In this document: positions 45,544 through 54,438 of the stretch, piece after piece | How positions within the stretch are numbered: the first letter of the stretch is position 1 | How the letters are laid out: every line of letters begins with the position of its first letter | Source of the DNA: Lachnospiraceae bacterium | GTDB taxonomy: Bacteria > Bacillota > Clostridia > Lachnospirales > Lachnospiraceae | Assembly: GCA_021203465.1 (NCBI GenBank) | Contig: JAJQBC010000151.1 | Span: forward strand, 1-64,000 | Direction: 5' to 3' | DNA: 64,000 nucleotides | Translations under genes and position numbers: made by a program | Notes under the pieces: generated by a model | What the model was told of the DNA's origin: nothing | The model's database searches: none | Seen by the model: only the letters and a program-made list of their open reading frames with translations

Positions 45544-47052
45544 TTATTTTTTGTGACCGCCGATCTGTGCGTTGCGATCCCTGCCGGTGGCGCCATCTTC
45601 CAGATTCATGCCCTTGAGCAGGGCGTTCTTTCCAAATTTCTTTTGAATTTCCAGAATGGCTTTTTGCCCGCGTTTTTCCTTTTCCAGTGTCAGGCGTTCT
45701 TTTTCCCTTTGTTGCTCTAGGGCGGCGTAGTCAGTAAACAGATCAAGCTGCTCCGGTTCGGGAGCCCTGACGGTGTCCTCGCTGACGGCATGATTAGCGA
45801 CCACGTACATGCGCCGTACCAGCAGGCTGCGGTCCACGATACGATCGAACAGTTCCATGCTCGCGCTGGTGATCAATTTTGTGGAAGCGGTCTGTGATCC
45901 AAGGTTGATGGAGCCGTGAGCCTGCTTCGGAACTTTTCTGCCGTAGTGATCGGTGGTGATTTCGCCTTTATAGGCTTTCCTTCGCTCCGGGGTGCTCAGG
46001 TTTTCCGTATCATATCCAATGGTCAGCACAATCTGATCGGTTACGAGTTTTTTGTCTACGAGATCAAGGGAAAGGGCGTCTGCCATTTCCCGGACAACCA
46101 GTCTGGCCTTTTCGAATTCATAGGGCATCTGCAGGACTTGCCCGGAGCTGATGCTGTTGTTTCTGGGGGTATAAGCTTTGATATCGGAGATGCGGCACGG
46201 CTCCCAACCCCAAGCGTGGTCGATCAGCAGCTCGGCATTGACGCCGAATTCCTTGTATAACTGATCTTCTCCGAGGCTGTTCAGGGAATATCGGGCGATG
46301 TCGCCCATCGTGTACAGTCCTAGTTTTTCCAGACGTCTGGCGTAACCGCGCCCTACGCGCCAGAAATCCGTGATAGGCTGGTGCGCCCACAGCTTTTGCC
46401 GATAGCTCATTTCATCAAGTTCGGCAATACGCACGCCATTTTTATCCGCGGGAATATGCTTCGCCACAATATCCATGGCAATTTTGCAGAGATAAAGATT
46501 CGTGCCAATGCCGGCGGTGGCAGTGATACCGGTTTCCTTCAAAACTTCCTGTATCATTTTCATTGCGAGTTCACGGGGGGTGAGCCGATAGGTGTTCAGA
46601 TAATCGCTGACATCCAGAAATACTTCGTCGATACTGTATACGTGGATGTCTTCCGGGGCGACGAAGCGGAGGTAGATCTGATAGATGTCAGTGCTGCGTT
46701 CGATATAGTGTGCCATCTGCGGGGTGGCGACGAGATAATCCACGGATAACGTCGGGTCGGCGTTTAATTCGTTGATATCCGTGGAGGAGCCGGAAAAGCT
46801 CCGCCCCGGGGCACGGCGACGACGCTCGGCATTGACTTCCCTTACTTTCTGAACGACTTCGAACAGTCTGGCGCGTCCGGAAATACCATAGGACTTCAGG
46901 GATGGTGACACGGCAAGGCAGATGGTTTTTTCCGTGCGGCTTAGATCCGCCACTACCAGATTGGTGGTCAGCGGGTCAAGCTCGCGCTCTACGCATTCTA
47001 CTGAGGCATAGAAGGATTTCAGGTCGATGGCAATGTAGGAACGTTCTGACAA
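45544..47052 (-). CDS. Y-family DNA polymerase (UmuC/UvrX type)
   Basis: About 502 aa translesion polymerase. The first metal site is in AIDLKSFYASVE, the catalytic SIDEVFLD motif is complete, the fingers and helix-hairpin-helix thumb (LEKLGLYTMGDIARYS) are recognisable, and the C-terminus (LDLFTDY then KKFGKNALLKG) is typical of the Firmicutes UvrX group. I place the start at TTG 47,052, 7 nt after GGAGGT, which gives MSERSYIAID; the ORF-track TTG 47,067 overlaps that ribosome site. Forms an operon with the YolD-like gene. No convincing SOS box was identified. Confidence 0.9.
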   Translation of the reverse strand: MSERSYIAIDLKSFYASVECVERELDPLTTNLVVADLSRTEKTICLAVSPSLKSYGISGRARLFEVVQKVREVNAERRRRAPGRSFSGSSTDINELNADPTLSVDYLVATPQMAHYIERSTDIYQIYLRFVAPEDIHVYSIDEVFLDVSDYLNTYRLTPRELAMKMIQEVLKETGITATAGIGTNLYLCKIAMDIVAKHIPADKNGVRIAELDEMSYRQKLWAHQPITDFWRVGRGYARRLEKLGLYTMGDIARYSLNSLGEDQLYKEFGVNAELLIDHAWGWEPCRISDIKAYTPRNNSISSGQVLQMPYEFEKARLVVREMADALSLDLVDKKLVTDQIVLTIGYDTENLSTPERRKAYKGEITTDHYGRKVPKQAHGSINLGSQTASTKLITSASMELFDRIVDRSLLVRRMYVVANHAVSEDTVRAPEPEQLDLFTDYAALEQQREKERLTLEKEKRGQKAILEIQKKFGKNALLKGMNLEDGATGRDRNAQIGGHKK

Positions 47053-47138
47053 GTGAGCAACCTCCAAATTTACATTACATATGAAAAGTTGCTTTCAGTC
47101 TATCATGAATTTTTAAGGTCAACAACTAAAAACGAAAT

Positions 47139-47681
47139 TTACTTTTTGCGCGAAAACAGCAGCTTGAATATTGTACGTACCAGCGGCTGAATGAAAAACA
47201 GCTGGCTGAAAAATGCGAATGGGAAATTGAAGCATACCAGCTTCAGCCAGTTCGCCAGGAAGGTCAGGATGTGAAATCCGTTGTAATATGGATAGTAGAA
47301 TATGTCGGCCAGGAAGCTCATAGAGGGTACCATCAGGCCGACGGTGGCGCAGATCACCGCGCTCTCAAAGATCACGGGATGCGTTTCCTGCGGGTTAAAA
47401 TTCATGCAGGCGAGCTTGAAGGAGAAGGGACTGCCCACGGTGCATTCCAGCAGGTAGGCAAAGCAGAACTCGATCAGGACCAACGCCCAGATTGGGAGCA
47501 TGCGTCCAAACATGTAGACACCGCCCTGCGCCTGAATTGCGTGCAGTACGCTGTCAGCGCCCGTCACCTCCATGAGTGTCGTACCGTTGACGACATAGAG
47601 GCTGTAGAATACATATCCATGTACAGTGATGATCACAGTGATTAGTGCAAAAATCATTCTCTGAAACTTATTTTCCGGCAT
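47139..47681 (-). CDS. DUF2798-like four-helix membrane protein
   Basis: About 180 aa with four hydrophobic helices arranged as two similar pairs (start MPENKFQRMIFAL), as in DUF2798-type proteins. ATG 47,681 has a GGGAGGAAG site, so the longer ORF start at 47,711 is not used. Monocistronic. No function can be assigned. Confidence 0.7.
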   Translation of the reverse strand: MPENKFQRMIFALITVIITVHGYVFYSLYVVNGTTLMEVTGADSVLHAIQAQGGVYMFGRMLPIWALVLIEFCFAYLLECTVGSPFSFKLACMNFNPQETHPVIFESAVICATVGLMVPSMSFLADIFYYPYYNGFHILTFLANWLKLVCFNFPFAFFSQLFFIQPLVRTIFKLLFSRKK

Positions 47682-47711
47682 TTTCTTCCTCCCATTGAAA
47701 CAGAAAAACAC

Positions 47712-47915
47712 AAGGGGTTACAGCATCTTAATCCAGTCAGGTTTTACATCGTACCGTGATCAGATTTACGTGCATAGCACCACTTGTGTCGTTCATGTCT
47801 TATAAAATATTTAATTCTCTGTCAAAAGCTGACAGCCTGTTATTTTACAGGTTTCTGCCGGAAAAATCAAAAGGAATAATATACAAAATTTCGGACGGCG
47901 CGTTTGGGCAGAATG
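47712..47915. other. Intergenic region with possible promoter
   Basis: AT-rich. On the minus strand TTGACA (47,820-47,825) with TATAAG (47,799-47,804) at a short 15-bp spacing may drive the membrane-protein gene. Two small overlapping hairpins (CCTGT/ACAGG and CTGTCA/TGACAG) may end the rubrerythrin message. Confidence 0.4.
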
Positions 47916-48485
47916 TCAGTAGTTTTCCGCCCGGATCTCGAAGTAGCTTTGGGAATGCCTGCACACCGGGCAGGCCTGCGGAGCCTTTGTGCCGACGATG
48001 ATGTGGCCGCAGACGCGGCACTCCCAGACTTTTACCTCGCTTTTTTCAAACACGGCGGCGGTCTCTACATTTTTCAGGAGGGCGCGGTAGCGCTCTTCGT
48101 GATGCCGCTCGATTTCAGCTACCATGCGGAAGCGGGCGGCCAGTGCCGGGAAGCCTTCTTCCTCGGCGGTTTTCGCGAAGCCGGCGTACATGTCGGTCCA
48201 CTCGTAGTTTTCACCGGCGGCGGCCGCGCTCAGGTTGTAGGAGGTATCCCCGATGCCGTTCAGTTCGTTGAACCAGAGCTCGGCGTGCTCCTGCTCGTTC
48301 GCGGCGGTTTTCAGAAAAATATCTGCGATTTGTTCATATCCTTCTTTGCGCGCGATGTCGGCGAAGAAAGTGTACTTATTTCTGGCTTCGGACTCGCCCG
48401 TGAAGGCAGTCATCAGATTTTTTTCGGTCTGCGTGCCGGAATATTTGGTCTCGGGTGTAGGATTGGGTTCCGGATTTTTATTCAT
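47916..48485 (-). CDS. rbr: Rubrerythrin
   Basis: 189 aa non-haem iron peroxidase of anaerobes. An N-terminal ferritin-like four-helix domain carries the di-iron ligands ([28 protein letters not shown]). The C-terminal rubredoxin-like domain has two Cys-x-x-Cys pairs (CRVCG and CPVC). Reduces H2O2 using electrons from rubredoxin or NADH oxidoreductases. Start ATG 48,485 has AAAGGAG; the longer upstream extension in the ORF track is not supported. Divergent from spmB. Confidence 0.95.
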   Translation of the reverse strand: MNKNPEPNPTPETKYSGTQTEKNLMTAFTGESEARNKYTFFADIARKEGYEQIADIFLKTAANEQEHAELWFNELNGIGDTSYNLSAAAAGENYEWTDMYAGFAKTAEEEGFPALAARFRMVAEIERHHEERYRALLKNVETAAVFEKSEVKVWECRVCGHIIVGTKAPQACPVCRHSQSYFEIRAENY

Positions 48486-48582
48486 GTCTGGCTCCTTTCG
48501 GTGAAGGGCAGCGTCTGACGCGGCATAATTGTCTGTTTTCCGGAATAGACTGGGAAAAAGAACTGCGCGGTGGAAGCTGTCC

Positions 48583-49113
48583 TTGAAATTTCTTTTATAT
48601 CTTTCCGATTTTATTATACCCATTCTTATCTTTTATATCATTGCATATGGGCTGGCAGAGAAGATTCCGGTCTACGATGAGTTCGTCACAGGCGCCAAGG
48701 GCGGAATTCGGACTGTCCTGAAGATTCTGCCGACGCTGGTCGGGCTGATGGCGGCGGTCGGAATGCTGCGCGCGTCGGGCTTTCTGGATTTTGTTGCGGA
48801 GCTGTTGGGCGGTGCGGCGGAGTTGCTGCACTTTCCGGCGCAGCTCATTCCGCTGGCGCTCGTACGGCTCTTTTCCTCCTCCGCGGCGACCTCGCTTGCG
48901 CTGGATCTTTTCAAAGAATACGGGACGGACTCCCGCATTGGTCTGACGGCGTCGATCATGATGGGCTGCACGGAGACGGTCTTCTACACGATGAGCGTCT
49001 ACTTCCTGACCGCGAAGGTGACGAAGACCCGCTGGACGCTGCCGGGGGCCCTGATCGCGACGCTGGCCGGAATTGCGGCGAGCGTTGCGCTGGCGGGGAT
49101 GATGTGGGTATGA
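48583..49113 (+). CDS. spmB: Spore maturation protein B
   Basis: About 176 aa with a nucleoside-recognition (Gate-type) domain: [12 protein letters not shown] at the start, [12 protein letters not shown], and [12 protein letters not shown] followed by [12 protein letters not shown]. SpmB is needed for spore-core dehydration in Bacillus and Clostridium. I place the start at TTG 48,583, where the family N-terminus begins; the ORF-track start (TTG 48,529) adds an atypical basic extension. spmA, usually its neighbour, is not beside it here. Confidence 0.88.
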   Translation: MKFLLYLSDFIIPILIFYIIAYGLAEKIPVYDEFVTGAKGGIRTVLKILPTLVGLMAAVGMLRASGFLDFVAELLGGAAELLHFPAQLIPLALVRLFSSSAATSLALDLFKEYGTDSRIGLTASIMMGCTETVFYTMSVYFLTAKVTKTRWTLPGALIATLAGIAASVALAGMMWV

Positions 49114-49130
49114 ATGTCAGAGTCCGCGCG

Positions 49131-49159
49131 TTGCGTGATTTCCCGCTTTATGCTATACT
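49131..49159 (+). promoter_or_regulatory. Promoter of the marR gene
   Basis: TTGCGT, 17-bp spacer, TATACT with an upstream TG (TGC-TATACT, extended -10), about 30 bp before the start codon. Short leader. Confidence 0.65.
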
Positions 49160-49190
49160 GGCGTTGACATGTAAAGGACGGTAACGCGGT

Positions 49191-49631
49191 ATGGATGTGG
49201 ATCGGGAAAAGCTTTTCAACAGCATGCTTGTGATGGTGTTCCGGGAGATCGAGGACGCGGAGCGGCGCGCGCTGATTACGGGAAATTATAAGGATATCTC
49301 GATCAACGACATGCACATCCTTGAGGCGATCGGCGTCGGGAAGCCGAAGAATATGTCTGCGGTGGCGAAGGCTATCTCAGTGACGGTTGGCACGCTGACG
49401 ACCGCGATCAACAATCTTGTAAAGAAAGGCTATGTGCGCCGGGTGCGCAGCGAGGAGGATAAGCGGGTCGTGCTGCTCTCCCTGACCGGAAAGGGGCATT
49501 CAGCCTATGAGAGTCACGCGGCTTTCCATAAAAATATGATCCGGACGGTGATGGAGGGTTTTGAGGAGAACGAGCTTGACGTTCTATCCCGCGCGTTTCT
49601 GAAGCTGCGGAAATATTTTCGAAATCTCTGA
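49191..49631 (+). CDS. MarR family transcriptional regulator
   Basis: 146 aa winged helix-turn-helix dimer. The recognition region NMSAVAKAISVTVGTLTTAINNLVKKG and the wing (RRVRSEEDKRVVLLSLT) are clear. In Clostridia similar proteins precede fatty-acid synthesis genes (FabT-like), but here the next gene is convergent, so the target is not evident. Its 3' end overlaps the DUF885 gene by 48 nt tail to tail. Confidence 0.9.
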   Translation: MDVDREKLFNSMLVMVFREIEDAERRALITGNYKDISINDMHILEAIGVGKPKNMSAVAKAISVTVGTLTTAINNLVKKGYVRRVRSEEDKRVVLLSLTGKGHSAYESHAAFHKNMIRTVMEGFEENELDVLSRAFLKLRKYFRNL

Positions 49632-51332
49632 TGTGTCTGTCTCCTTATTCAGGAGATCTTCCAGAATGGAGAAGGGAGCCGGTCCGGTTTCCAGAAACCA
49701 TTTATGAAAGTCATAGATGGTATTGTCAGGGGAGAGCTTTAGATAGCTCTCCTTTAATTCGCAGATTTCCAGATAACCCAGATAATATTTCATATAGTTG
49801 GACGACTCGGCGAGGATGTTAAGGTAAAGGGAGTGAACCTGTTCGGTATCCGTGATACCGAACGCGCTGAGATAATCCATGCAGTTTTCCTCTGTCCAGC
49901 CGGCGCTGTGGATATAGAGGTCGAGACTCGCGCAGACCGCGTAGTTGAGAGAGGAAAGCGCGCGCAGCGCATCTGCTTTCTGCCCGGAGAGGCCGAGAAA
50001 ATCATAGGTGTACAGTTCGCTGTAAAGCCCCCAGCCCTCCGTGTAGCCGCCGATTTCACAGACCGAGCGGGCGGGGGAGAGCGCGGACTCGAAGGAATGC
50101 TGGTAGAGGTGGCCGGGATAGCCCTCATGTGCGAGCGTCGTGACCATATTTACATAGGTGGTTTCATAGGAAGGGTTTATGTAGATCGTATTTTCCTCCG
50201 CCGCGTCGATCGCGGGGGTGAGATAGAAGGCGGGGCTTAAGAAGTCCTGAAGGGAAGCGGGGATCTCCCGAATTTGCCAGGAGATATCTGTGCTTTCCGG
50301 AAAATCTGTGCGGATTTGCTCCTGTAATGCGTTCAGAATCTCTGCAGGAGAGCTGTCAGAAGTCGGTTCTTCGAGGAGATTTTCTCCCTCGGAGATCGCA
50401 TAGAGGATCGTTTCATAGTCGTCCGCGATCTGTTCCTCGAGCAGAGTCTCGATATCCTCGAGGTCGCGATCGATACCGACAGAATAGCGCAGAAGATACT
50501 GATAATAAGAGAGCCCATCATCGTAACAGCAAAGGCCGCTGGCGTTGGTTCCCGTGCCGCGCAGTGTTTCCAGCTCCGCAGAGAGCTGTTCATAAGCCGG
50601 GAGCAGGCCGTCGAGGAGCGTCGCCTGATTTTTTACCTCATAGGTGAAGCGCTGATCTTCCGACAGAAAATCGCAGTTTTTGAGGCGCTCCTGAAAGGAC
50701 TCTACGAGATAATGGGAGGAGTTAAGATCTGTGAGGGCGCGACACTGCTCGGTTACCTGATCAAGTAGCTCGTCGTTCATGAACAGGCCAAGTGCGGATT
50801 TTTCCTGCTCGAAGGCGGCCAGTTCCGCGAAATATTCCGGCAGTTTTCCGATCAGTTCCAGGTAGATGTCGATATCTTCCTGACAGCGGAACGGAAATTC
50901 TGCCAGCAGAACCGGGAGCTGTGCCTGTACGCCGAGCGTCGGTGCGAGCGGCTCCTGATAGTAATAAAAGTCGTCGGCTTTGAGCTGTCCCTCGATCCAC
51001 CAGAGCAGGACGCGGGCGGTGGTTTCGTCCTTTTCCTCTAATCCCCTGTTCAGCCATTCTCTCAGCTCTGCGGCGCTTTCCCTGAGCCAGGCCTGTTCCG
51101 TGGCGGCTTGCTCTTCGTCCAGAAGGCCGAAGGATGCCGCGGCTTCTTCAATGCCGTAGGCGGACGGGTCAGCCAGGGTATAGTGCAGGCTGATTGTGCT
51201 CTGTGAGACCTCGTGGCGGAAGAACTCTGTGGAAAAATCATCAAAAGTTGTCCTGTTAAGGATCCTGATTAAAAAAAGGATAAGGAGGCAGAAAATCACC
51301 GGAATGATGCCTTTGTACAGCCGCCTGCGCAT
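49584..51332 (-). CDS. DUF885 family membrane-anchored metallopeptidase
   Basis: About 582 aa. An N-terminal membrane helix (about residues 7-24) is followed by a long helical domain. The zinc motif HEGYPGH (DUF885 signature H-E-x-x-P-G-H) and the downstream TEGWGLYSE glutamate are intact, so a zinc-dependent carboxypeptidase or oligopeptidase outside the membrane is likely. Start: I use ATG 51,332 (MRRRLYKG); ATG 51,356 is possible, neither having a strong ribosome site. Monocistronic, minus strand. Confidence 0.85.
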   Translation of the reverse strand: MRRRLYKGIIPVIFCLLILFLIRILNRTTFDDFSTEFFRHEVSQSTISLHYTLADPSAYGIEEAAASFGLLDEEQAATEQAWLRESAAELREWLNRGLEEKDETTARVLLWWIEGQLKADDFYYYQEPLAPTLGVQAQLPVLLAEFPFRCQEDIDIYLELIGKLPEYFAELAAFEQEKSALGLFMNDELLDQVTEQCRALTDLNSSHYLVESFQERLKNCDFLSEDQRFTYEVKNQATLLDGLLPAYEQLSAELETLRGTGTNASGLCCYDDGLSYYQYLLRYSVGIDRDLEDIETLLEEQIADDYETILYAISEGENLLEEPTSDSSPAEILNALQEQIRTDFPESTDISWQIREIPASLQDFLSPAFYLTPAIDAAEENTIYINPSYETTYVNMVTTLAHEGYPGHLYQHSFESALSPARSVCEIGGYTEGWGLYSELYTYDFLGLSGQKADALRALSSLNYAVCASLDLYIHSAGWTEENCMDYLSAFGITDTEQVHSLYLNILAESSNYMKYYLGYLEICELKESYLKLSPDNTIYDFHKWFLETGPAPFSILEDLLNKETDTSEISKIFPQLQKRAG

Positions 51333-51499
51333 AGTCGTGCCTCGCCGTATGATCATTTCAGGACAATATATGCCGCGGGTAAGCGGAAGATTCCACAGGT
51401 CGGAAAGCAGTAACGAAGTATGGATTTGCCTGTTATAAGAGTCAGTGCAAAGTTGCAGTGGAACGGGAGGTCTGCATGGCTGAGCAGTGATGGATCGAA

Positions 51500-51546
51500 G
51501 AATAAAAAGGCCGACAGGGTATCGGAAGTTCCGCCCTGCCGGCCTT
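51500..51546 (-). terminator. Terminator of metG
   Basis: 13-bp GC-rich stem (AAGGCCGGCAGGG with CCCTGTCGGCCTT, one wobble), followed on the minus strand by TTTTTATT. Confidence 0.85.
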
Positions 51547-51563
51547 GCTTTCTTTAATGTTTT

Positions 51564-53516
51564 CTAGCAGATCTCCGCGCCTGCCGGCATCTCCTTTTCC
51601 GGCGTCAGCAGCGAGAGTTTTCCGTCCGCGTCTTCTGCGCAGAGCAGCATGCCTTCGGAGACGAGACCGCGGATCTTGCGTGGTTCGAGGTTTACGAGTA
51701 CCATGACCTTCTTGCCGACCATCTCCTCCGGTGTGTAGGAACTGCGGATGCCGGAGACGATCTGGCGCGTCTGGCTCCCAATCTTTACCTGAGAACAGAG
51801 CAGGCGGTCTGCCTTCGGCACGGCCTCGCAGGAAACGATTTCGCCGACCTGAAACTGCAGCTTTGAGAAATCATCATAGGAAACGGCAGTCTTTGGTTCG
51901 AGGTCAATGACCGGTTCCGCCGGTGCATTTGCCGCCTCCTCGGCAGCGTGCCGCTCTTCAACCTTCTGCAGCACTTCCTTCACATCGAGACGCGCGAAGA
52001 GAATCTGTGGCTGATCGGTGACCTTTGTGCCGGACGGATACAGTCCGAAGCGATCCATCTCCTCCATGCTTCGAGGTGCCGCGTTCAGCTGCTCCAGAAT
52101 CTTTCTGGAAGTGGAAGGCATAAAGGGTTCAAGGAGTGTGGCGCCATAGCAGATGCTCTCCACAAGGTTGTAGAGTACGGTGGCGAGCCTGTCCCTCTGC
52201 GCCTCATCCTTTGCGAGCGCCCAGGGCATCGTCTCATCGATGTACTTATTGCAGCGCTTGAAGAGGGCAAAGATCTCAGTCAGGGCGTCCGCGACGCGCA
52301 GCTGATCCATCTTCTCATTTGCCTTTGTGAGCGTGGAGAGAACGGTAGTTTTCAGATCATCGTCCACCTCTGCGCTTACGCCTGTATTGGTCACGACGCC
52401 GTCGAAGTATTTGTTTGACATGGAGATCGTGCGGTTTACGAGGTTGCCGAGCGTATTGGCCAGTTCGGAGTTCAGGCGCTCCACCATCAGCTCCCAGGTA
52501 ATTACGCCGTCATTTTCAAAAGGCATTTCATGCAGGACAAAGTAGCGCACGGCGTCTACGCCGAAGAAGTCGACAAGTTCGTCCGCGTAGAGGACATTTC
52601 CTTTTGACTTGCTCATCTTGCCGTCGCCCTGCAACAGCCACGGGTGGCCGAATACCTGCTTCGGGAGCGGCAGGTCGAGCGACATCAGGAAGATCGGCCA
52701 GTAGATCGTGTGGAAGCGGATGATGTCCTTCCCGATCAGGTGGAGATCCGCGGGCCAGAGCTTTTTGAACTGTTCAGTGGAATTCCCCTCGCAGTCGTAG
52801 CCGATGCCGGTGATGTAGTTGGTCAGCGCGTCAAGCCAGACATAGACGACATGCTTCTCATCGAAGGTGACGGGAATGCCCCATTTGAAGGAAGTTCTCG
52901 ACACGCACAGATCCTGCAGCCCCGGGAGCAGGAAGTTGTTCATCATCTCGTTCTTGCGGGAGACGGGCTGGATGAACTCCGGGTGGGTGTTGATGTGATG
53001 AATCAGACGGTCGGCATATTTGCTCATACGGAAGAAATAGGCTTCCTCCTGCGCGGGCTGTACCTCGCGTCCGCAGTCCGGGCACTTGCCATCCACGAGC
53101 TGTGACGGTGTCCAGAAGGATTCGCAGGGGGTGCAGTAAAGCCCCTCGTAAGAGCCCTTGTAAATGTCTCCCTTGTCATACATATATTTGAAAATTTTCT
53201 GTACCTGTCGCTCGTGATCCGCGTCCGTCGTGCGGATGAATTTGTCATAGGAGGTGTCCATCAGATCCCAGATCTCCTTGATCTGCCCAGCTACATCGTC
53301 CACAAATTCTTTTGGCGTGACGCCAATCTCCGAGGCTTTCAGTTCGACTTTCTGCCCGTGCTCGTCCGTACCGGTCTGGAAAAACACATCATAGCCCTGA
53401 AAATGACGGTAGCGCGCAATACTGTCGGCCAGCACGATCTCATAGGTATTTCCGATGTGAGGTTTTCCAGAAGTATAGGCGATGGCGGTCGTCATATAAT
53501 ATTTTTTCTTTTCCAT
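51564..53516 (-). CDS. metG: Methionyl-tRNA synthetase
   Basis: 650 aa class I synthetase charging tRNA-Met. HIGH-type motif PHIGNTYE near the N-terminus, four-Cys zinc knuckle (CTPC and CPDC), KMSKSKGN catalytic loop, anticodon-binding helical domain, and a C-terminal EMAPII/OB-fold tRNA-binding domain (about 545-650). Full length. Ends with a TAG stop directly before a strong terminator, good evidence that TAG is a normal stop codon in this genome. Confidence 0.98.
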   Translation of the reverse strand: MEKKKYYMTTAIAYTSGKPHIGNTYEIVLADSIARYRHFQGYDVFFQTGTDEHGQKVELKASEIGVTPKEFVDDVAGQIKEIWDLMDTSYDKFIRTTDADHERQVQKIFKYMYDKGDIYKGSYEGLYCTPCESFWTPSQLVDGKCPDCGREVQPAQEEAYFFRMSKYADRLIHHINTHPEFIQPVSRKNEMMNNFLLPGLQDLCVSRTSFKWGIPVTFDEKHVVYVWLDALTNYITGIGYDCEGNSTEQFKKLWPADLHLIGKDIIRFHTIYWPIFLMSLDLPLPKQVFGHPWLLQGDGKMSKSKGNVLYADELVDFFGVDAVRYFVLHEMPFENDGVITWELMVERLNSELANTLGNLVNRTISMSNKYFDGVVTNTGVSAEVDDDLKTTVLSTLTKANEKMDQLRVADALTEIFALFKRCNKYIDETMPWALAKDEAQRDRLATVLYNLVESICYGATLLEPFMPSTSRKILEQLNAAPRSMEEMDRFGLYPSGTKVTDQPQILFARLDVKEVLQKVEERHAAEEAANAPAEPVIDLEPKTAVSYDDFSKLQFQVGEIVSCEAVPKADRLLCSQVKIGSQTRQIVSGIRSSYTPEEMVGKKVMVLVNLEPRKIRGLVSEGMLLCAEDADGKLSLLTPEKEMPAGAEIC

Positions 53517-53546
53517 TATTTCTACCTCTGTTTATCCGTTTTTCTC

Positions 53547-53575
53547 AGAGTAGCACACGAAGAAAAAGAAGTCAA
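53547..53575 (-). promoter_or_regulatory. Promoter of metG
   Basis: Minus-strand TTGACT, 17-bp spacer, TACTCT. Lies right after the DUF2508 terminator. The leader is short, with no T-box element. Confidence 0.6.
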
Positions 53576-53610
53576 TAAAAGACCCGCGGCCTTCTTAGGA
53601 GTCGCGGGTT
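53575..53610 (-). terminator. Terminator of the DUF2508 gene
   Basis: ACCCGCG/CGCGGGT stem followed on the minus strand by CTTTTATT. Confidence 0.8.
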
Positions 53611-53621
53611 CTTCCGGGACG

Positions 53622-53843
53622 TCATCCGCCGGACAGATCCAGAAGTTCTGCCTGTTTCAGGAGAAAGCGGTATTTCAGCTGCACAGCCTGCAGCTCATAG
53701 ATGGAGGAATCAATGAGATCCGGATCGATCACATTTTCAAAGTTGGAGTAGGCACGGTCTAGTGCAGATTTGGCGTCGGCGATGTCCTCCAGAAGCTGCT
53801 TCTTTCGGGCTTCTCTGAGCGGGTTTGCATCTCTCGTCTTCAT
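53622..53843 (-). CDS. DUF2508 (YaaL-like) protein
   Basis: 73 aa helical protein with the family segments ALDRAYSNFENVIDPDLIDSSIYEL and KYRFLLKQA. In Bacillus yaaL sits next to bofA; here it lies beside bofA but in divergent orientation. Start ATG 53,843 with GGGAG. Function unknown. Confidence 0.85.
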   Translation of the reverse strand: MKTRDANPLREARKKQLLEDIADAKSALDRAYSNFENVIDPDLIDSSIYELQAVQLKYRFLLKQAELLDLSGG

Positions 53844-53970
53844 TGGCTTCTCCCTTCTGTATTGGGGCAAATCGGTTTCTATCAGTATAGTCGCAGACTG
53901 GAAAATTTATACGGATTCTGGAATATTTTTCACAGAGAGCCTATATATTGGGAAAAAGGGGGCATGTCAG

Positions 53971-54243
53971 ATGGATAAGACGGGCGGAATTTTTGTCATC
54001 GCGGGAGCCTGCCTTCTGGTTCTGTTTATGGTGACAGTGAAACGTAAGGCCGAGATCCTGCTGAATTTCTGTACGAGGGCAGTTCTGGGCGGAATTGCGA
54101 TTCACGTAGTCAATACGGCGCTCGCATTGTGGGGAATTCCCTGTTTTGTGGGCATTGGTCCCTTAAGTCTTTTGACATCCGGAATCCTCGGAATCAGTGG
54201 GGTTTCTTTGCTTTACGCGGTTGCGGCGATTCGTTTTTTGTGA
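53971..54243 (+). CDS. bofA: Pro-sigma-K processing inhibitor BofA
   Basis: 90 aa membrane protein with two to three hydrophobic segments and the BofA-typical C-terminal part (NTALALWGIPCFVGIGPLSLLTSGILGISGVSLLYAV). In sporulating Firmicutes BofA holds the SpoIVFB protease inactive in the mother cell until late sporulation. Start ATG 53,971 follows AAGGGGG; the ORF-track start at 53,770 overlaps the divergent DUF2508 gene and is not used. Confidence 0.9.
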   Translation: MDKTGGIFVIAGACLLVLFMVTVKRKAEILLNFCTRAVLGGIAIHVVNTALALWGIPCFVGIGPLSLLTSGILGISGVSLLYAVAAIRFL

Positions 54244-54280
54244 AAGTTGCACAAATAATTTTAACAAATTGTAAACTCTA

Positions 54281-54309
54281 TGGACAGACGAAAAAAGAGG
54301 ATTTATAAT
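54281..54309 (+). promoter_or_regulatory. Promoter of the Tad pilus operon
   Basis: TGGACA, 17-bp spacer, TATAAT, about 125 bp upstream of the first gene. The leader contains a possible short peptide frame. Confidence 0.65.
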
Positions 54310-54411
54310 AGAGACCGTGATAAACGTTTATCTTGAAGTGGCATTTCGCCATAGGCTCACAGTTTTATTCTGAGCCGGATTCCATGAAGTATAGCAGTAA
54401 GGAGGACCAAC

Positions 54412-54438
54412 ATGGTGCTGCTGGAGGTAGCTATGTGA
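54412..54438 (+). CDS. Possible leader peptide of the Tad operon
   Basis: ATG preceded by AAGGAGG opens an 8-codon frame (MVLLEVAM) whose TGA overlaps the GTG start of the TadZ-like gene (ATGTGA). Could couple translation, or could be chance. Confidence 0.3.
   Translation: MVLLEVAM

Noticed and set aside
47904-48518. 204-aa plus-strand ORF
   Set aside because: Shadow of rubrerythrin on the opposite strand.
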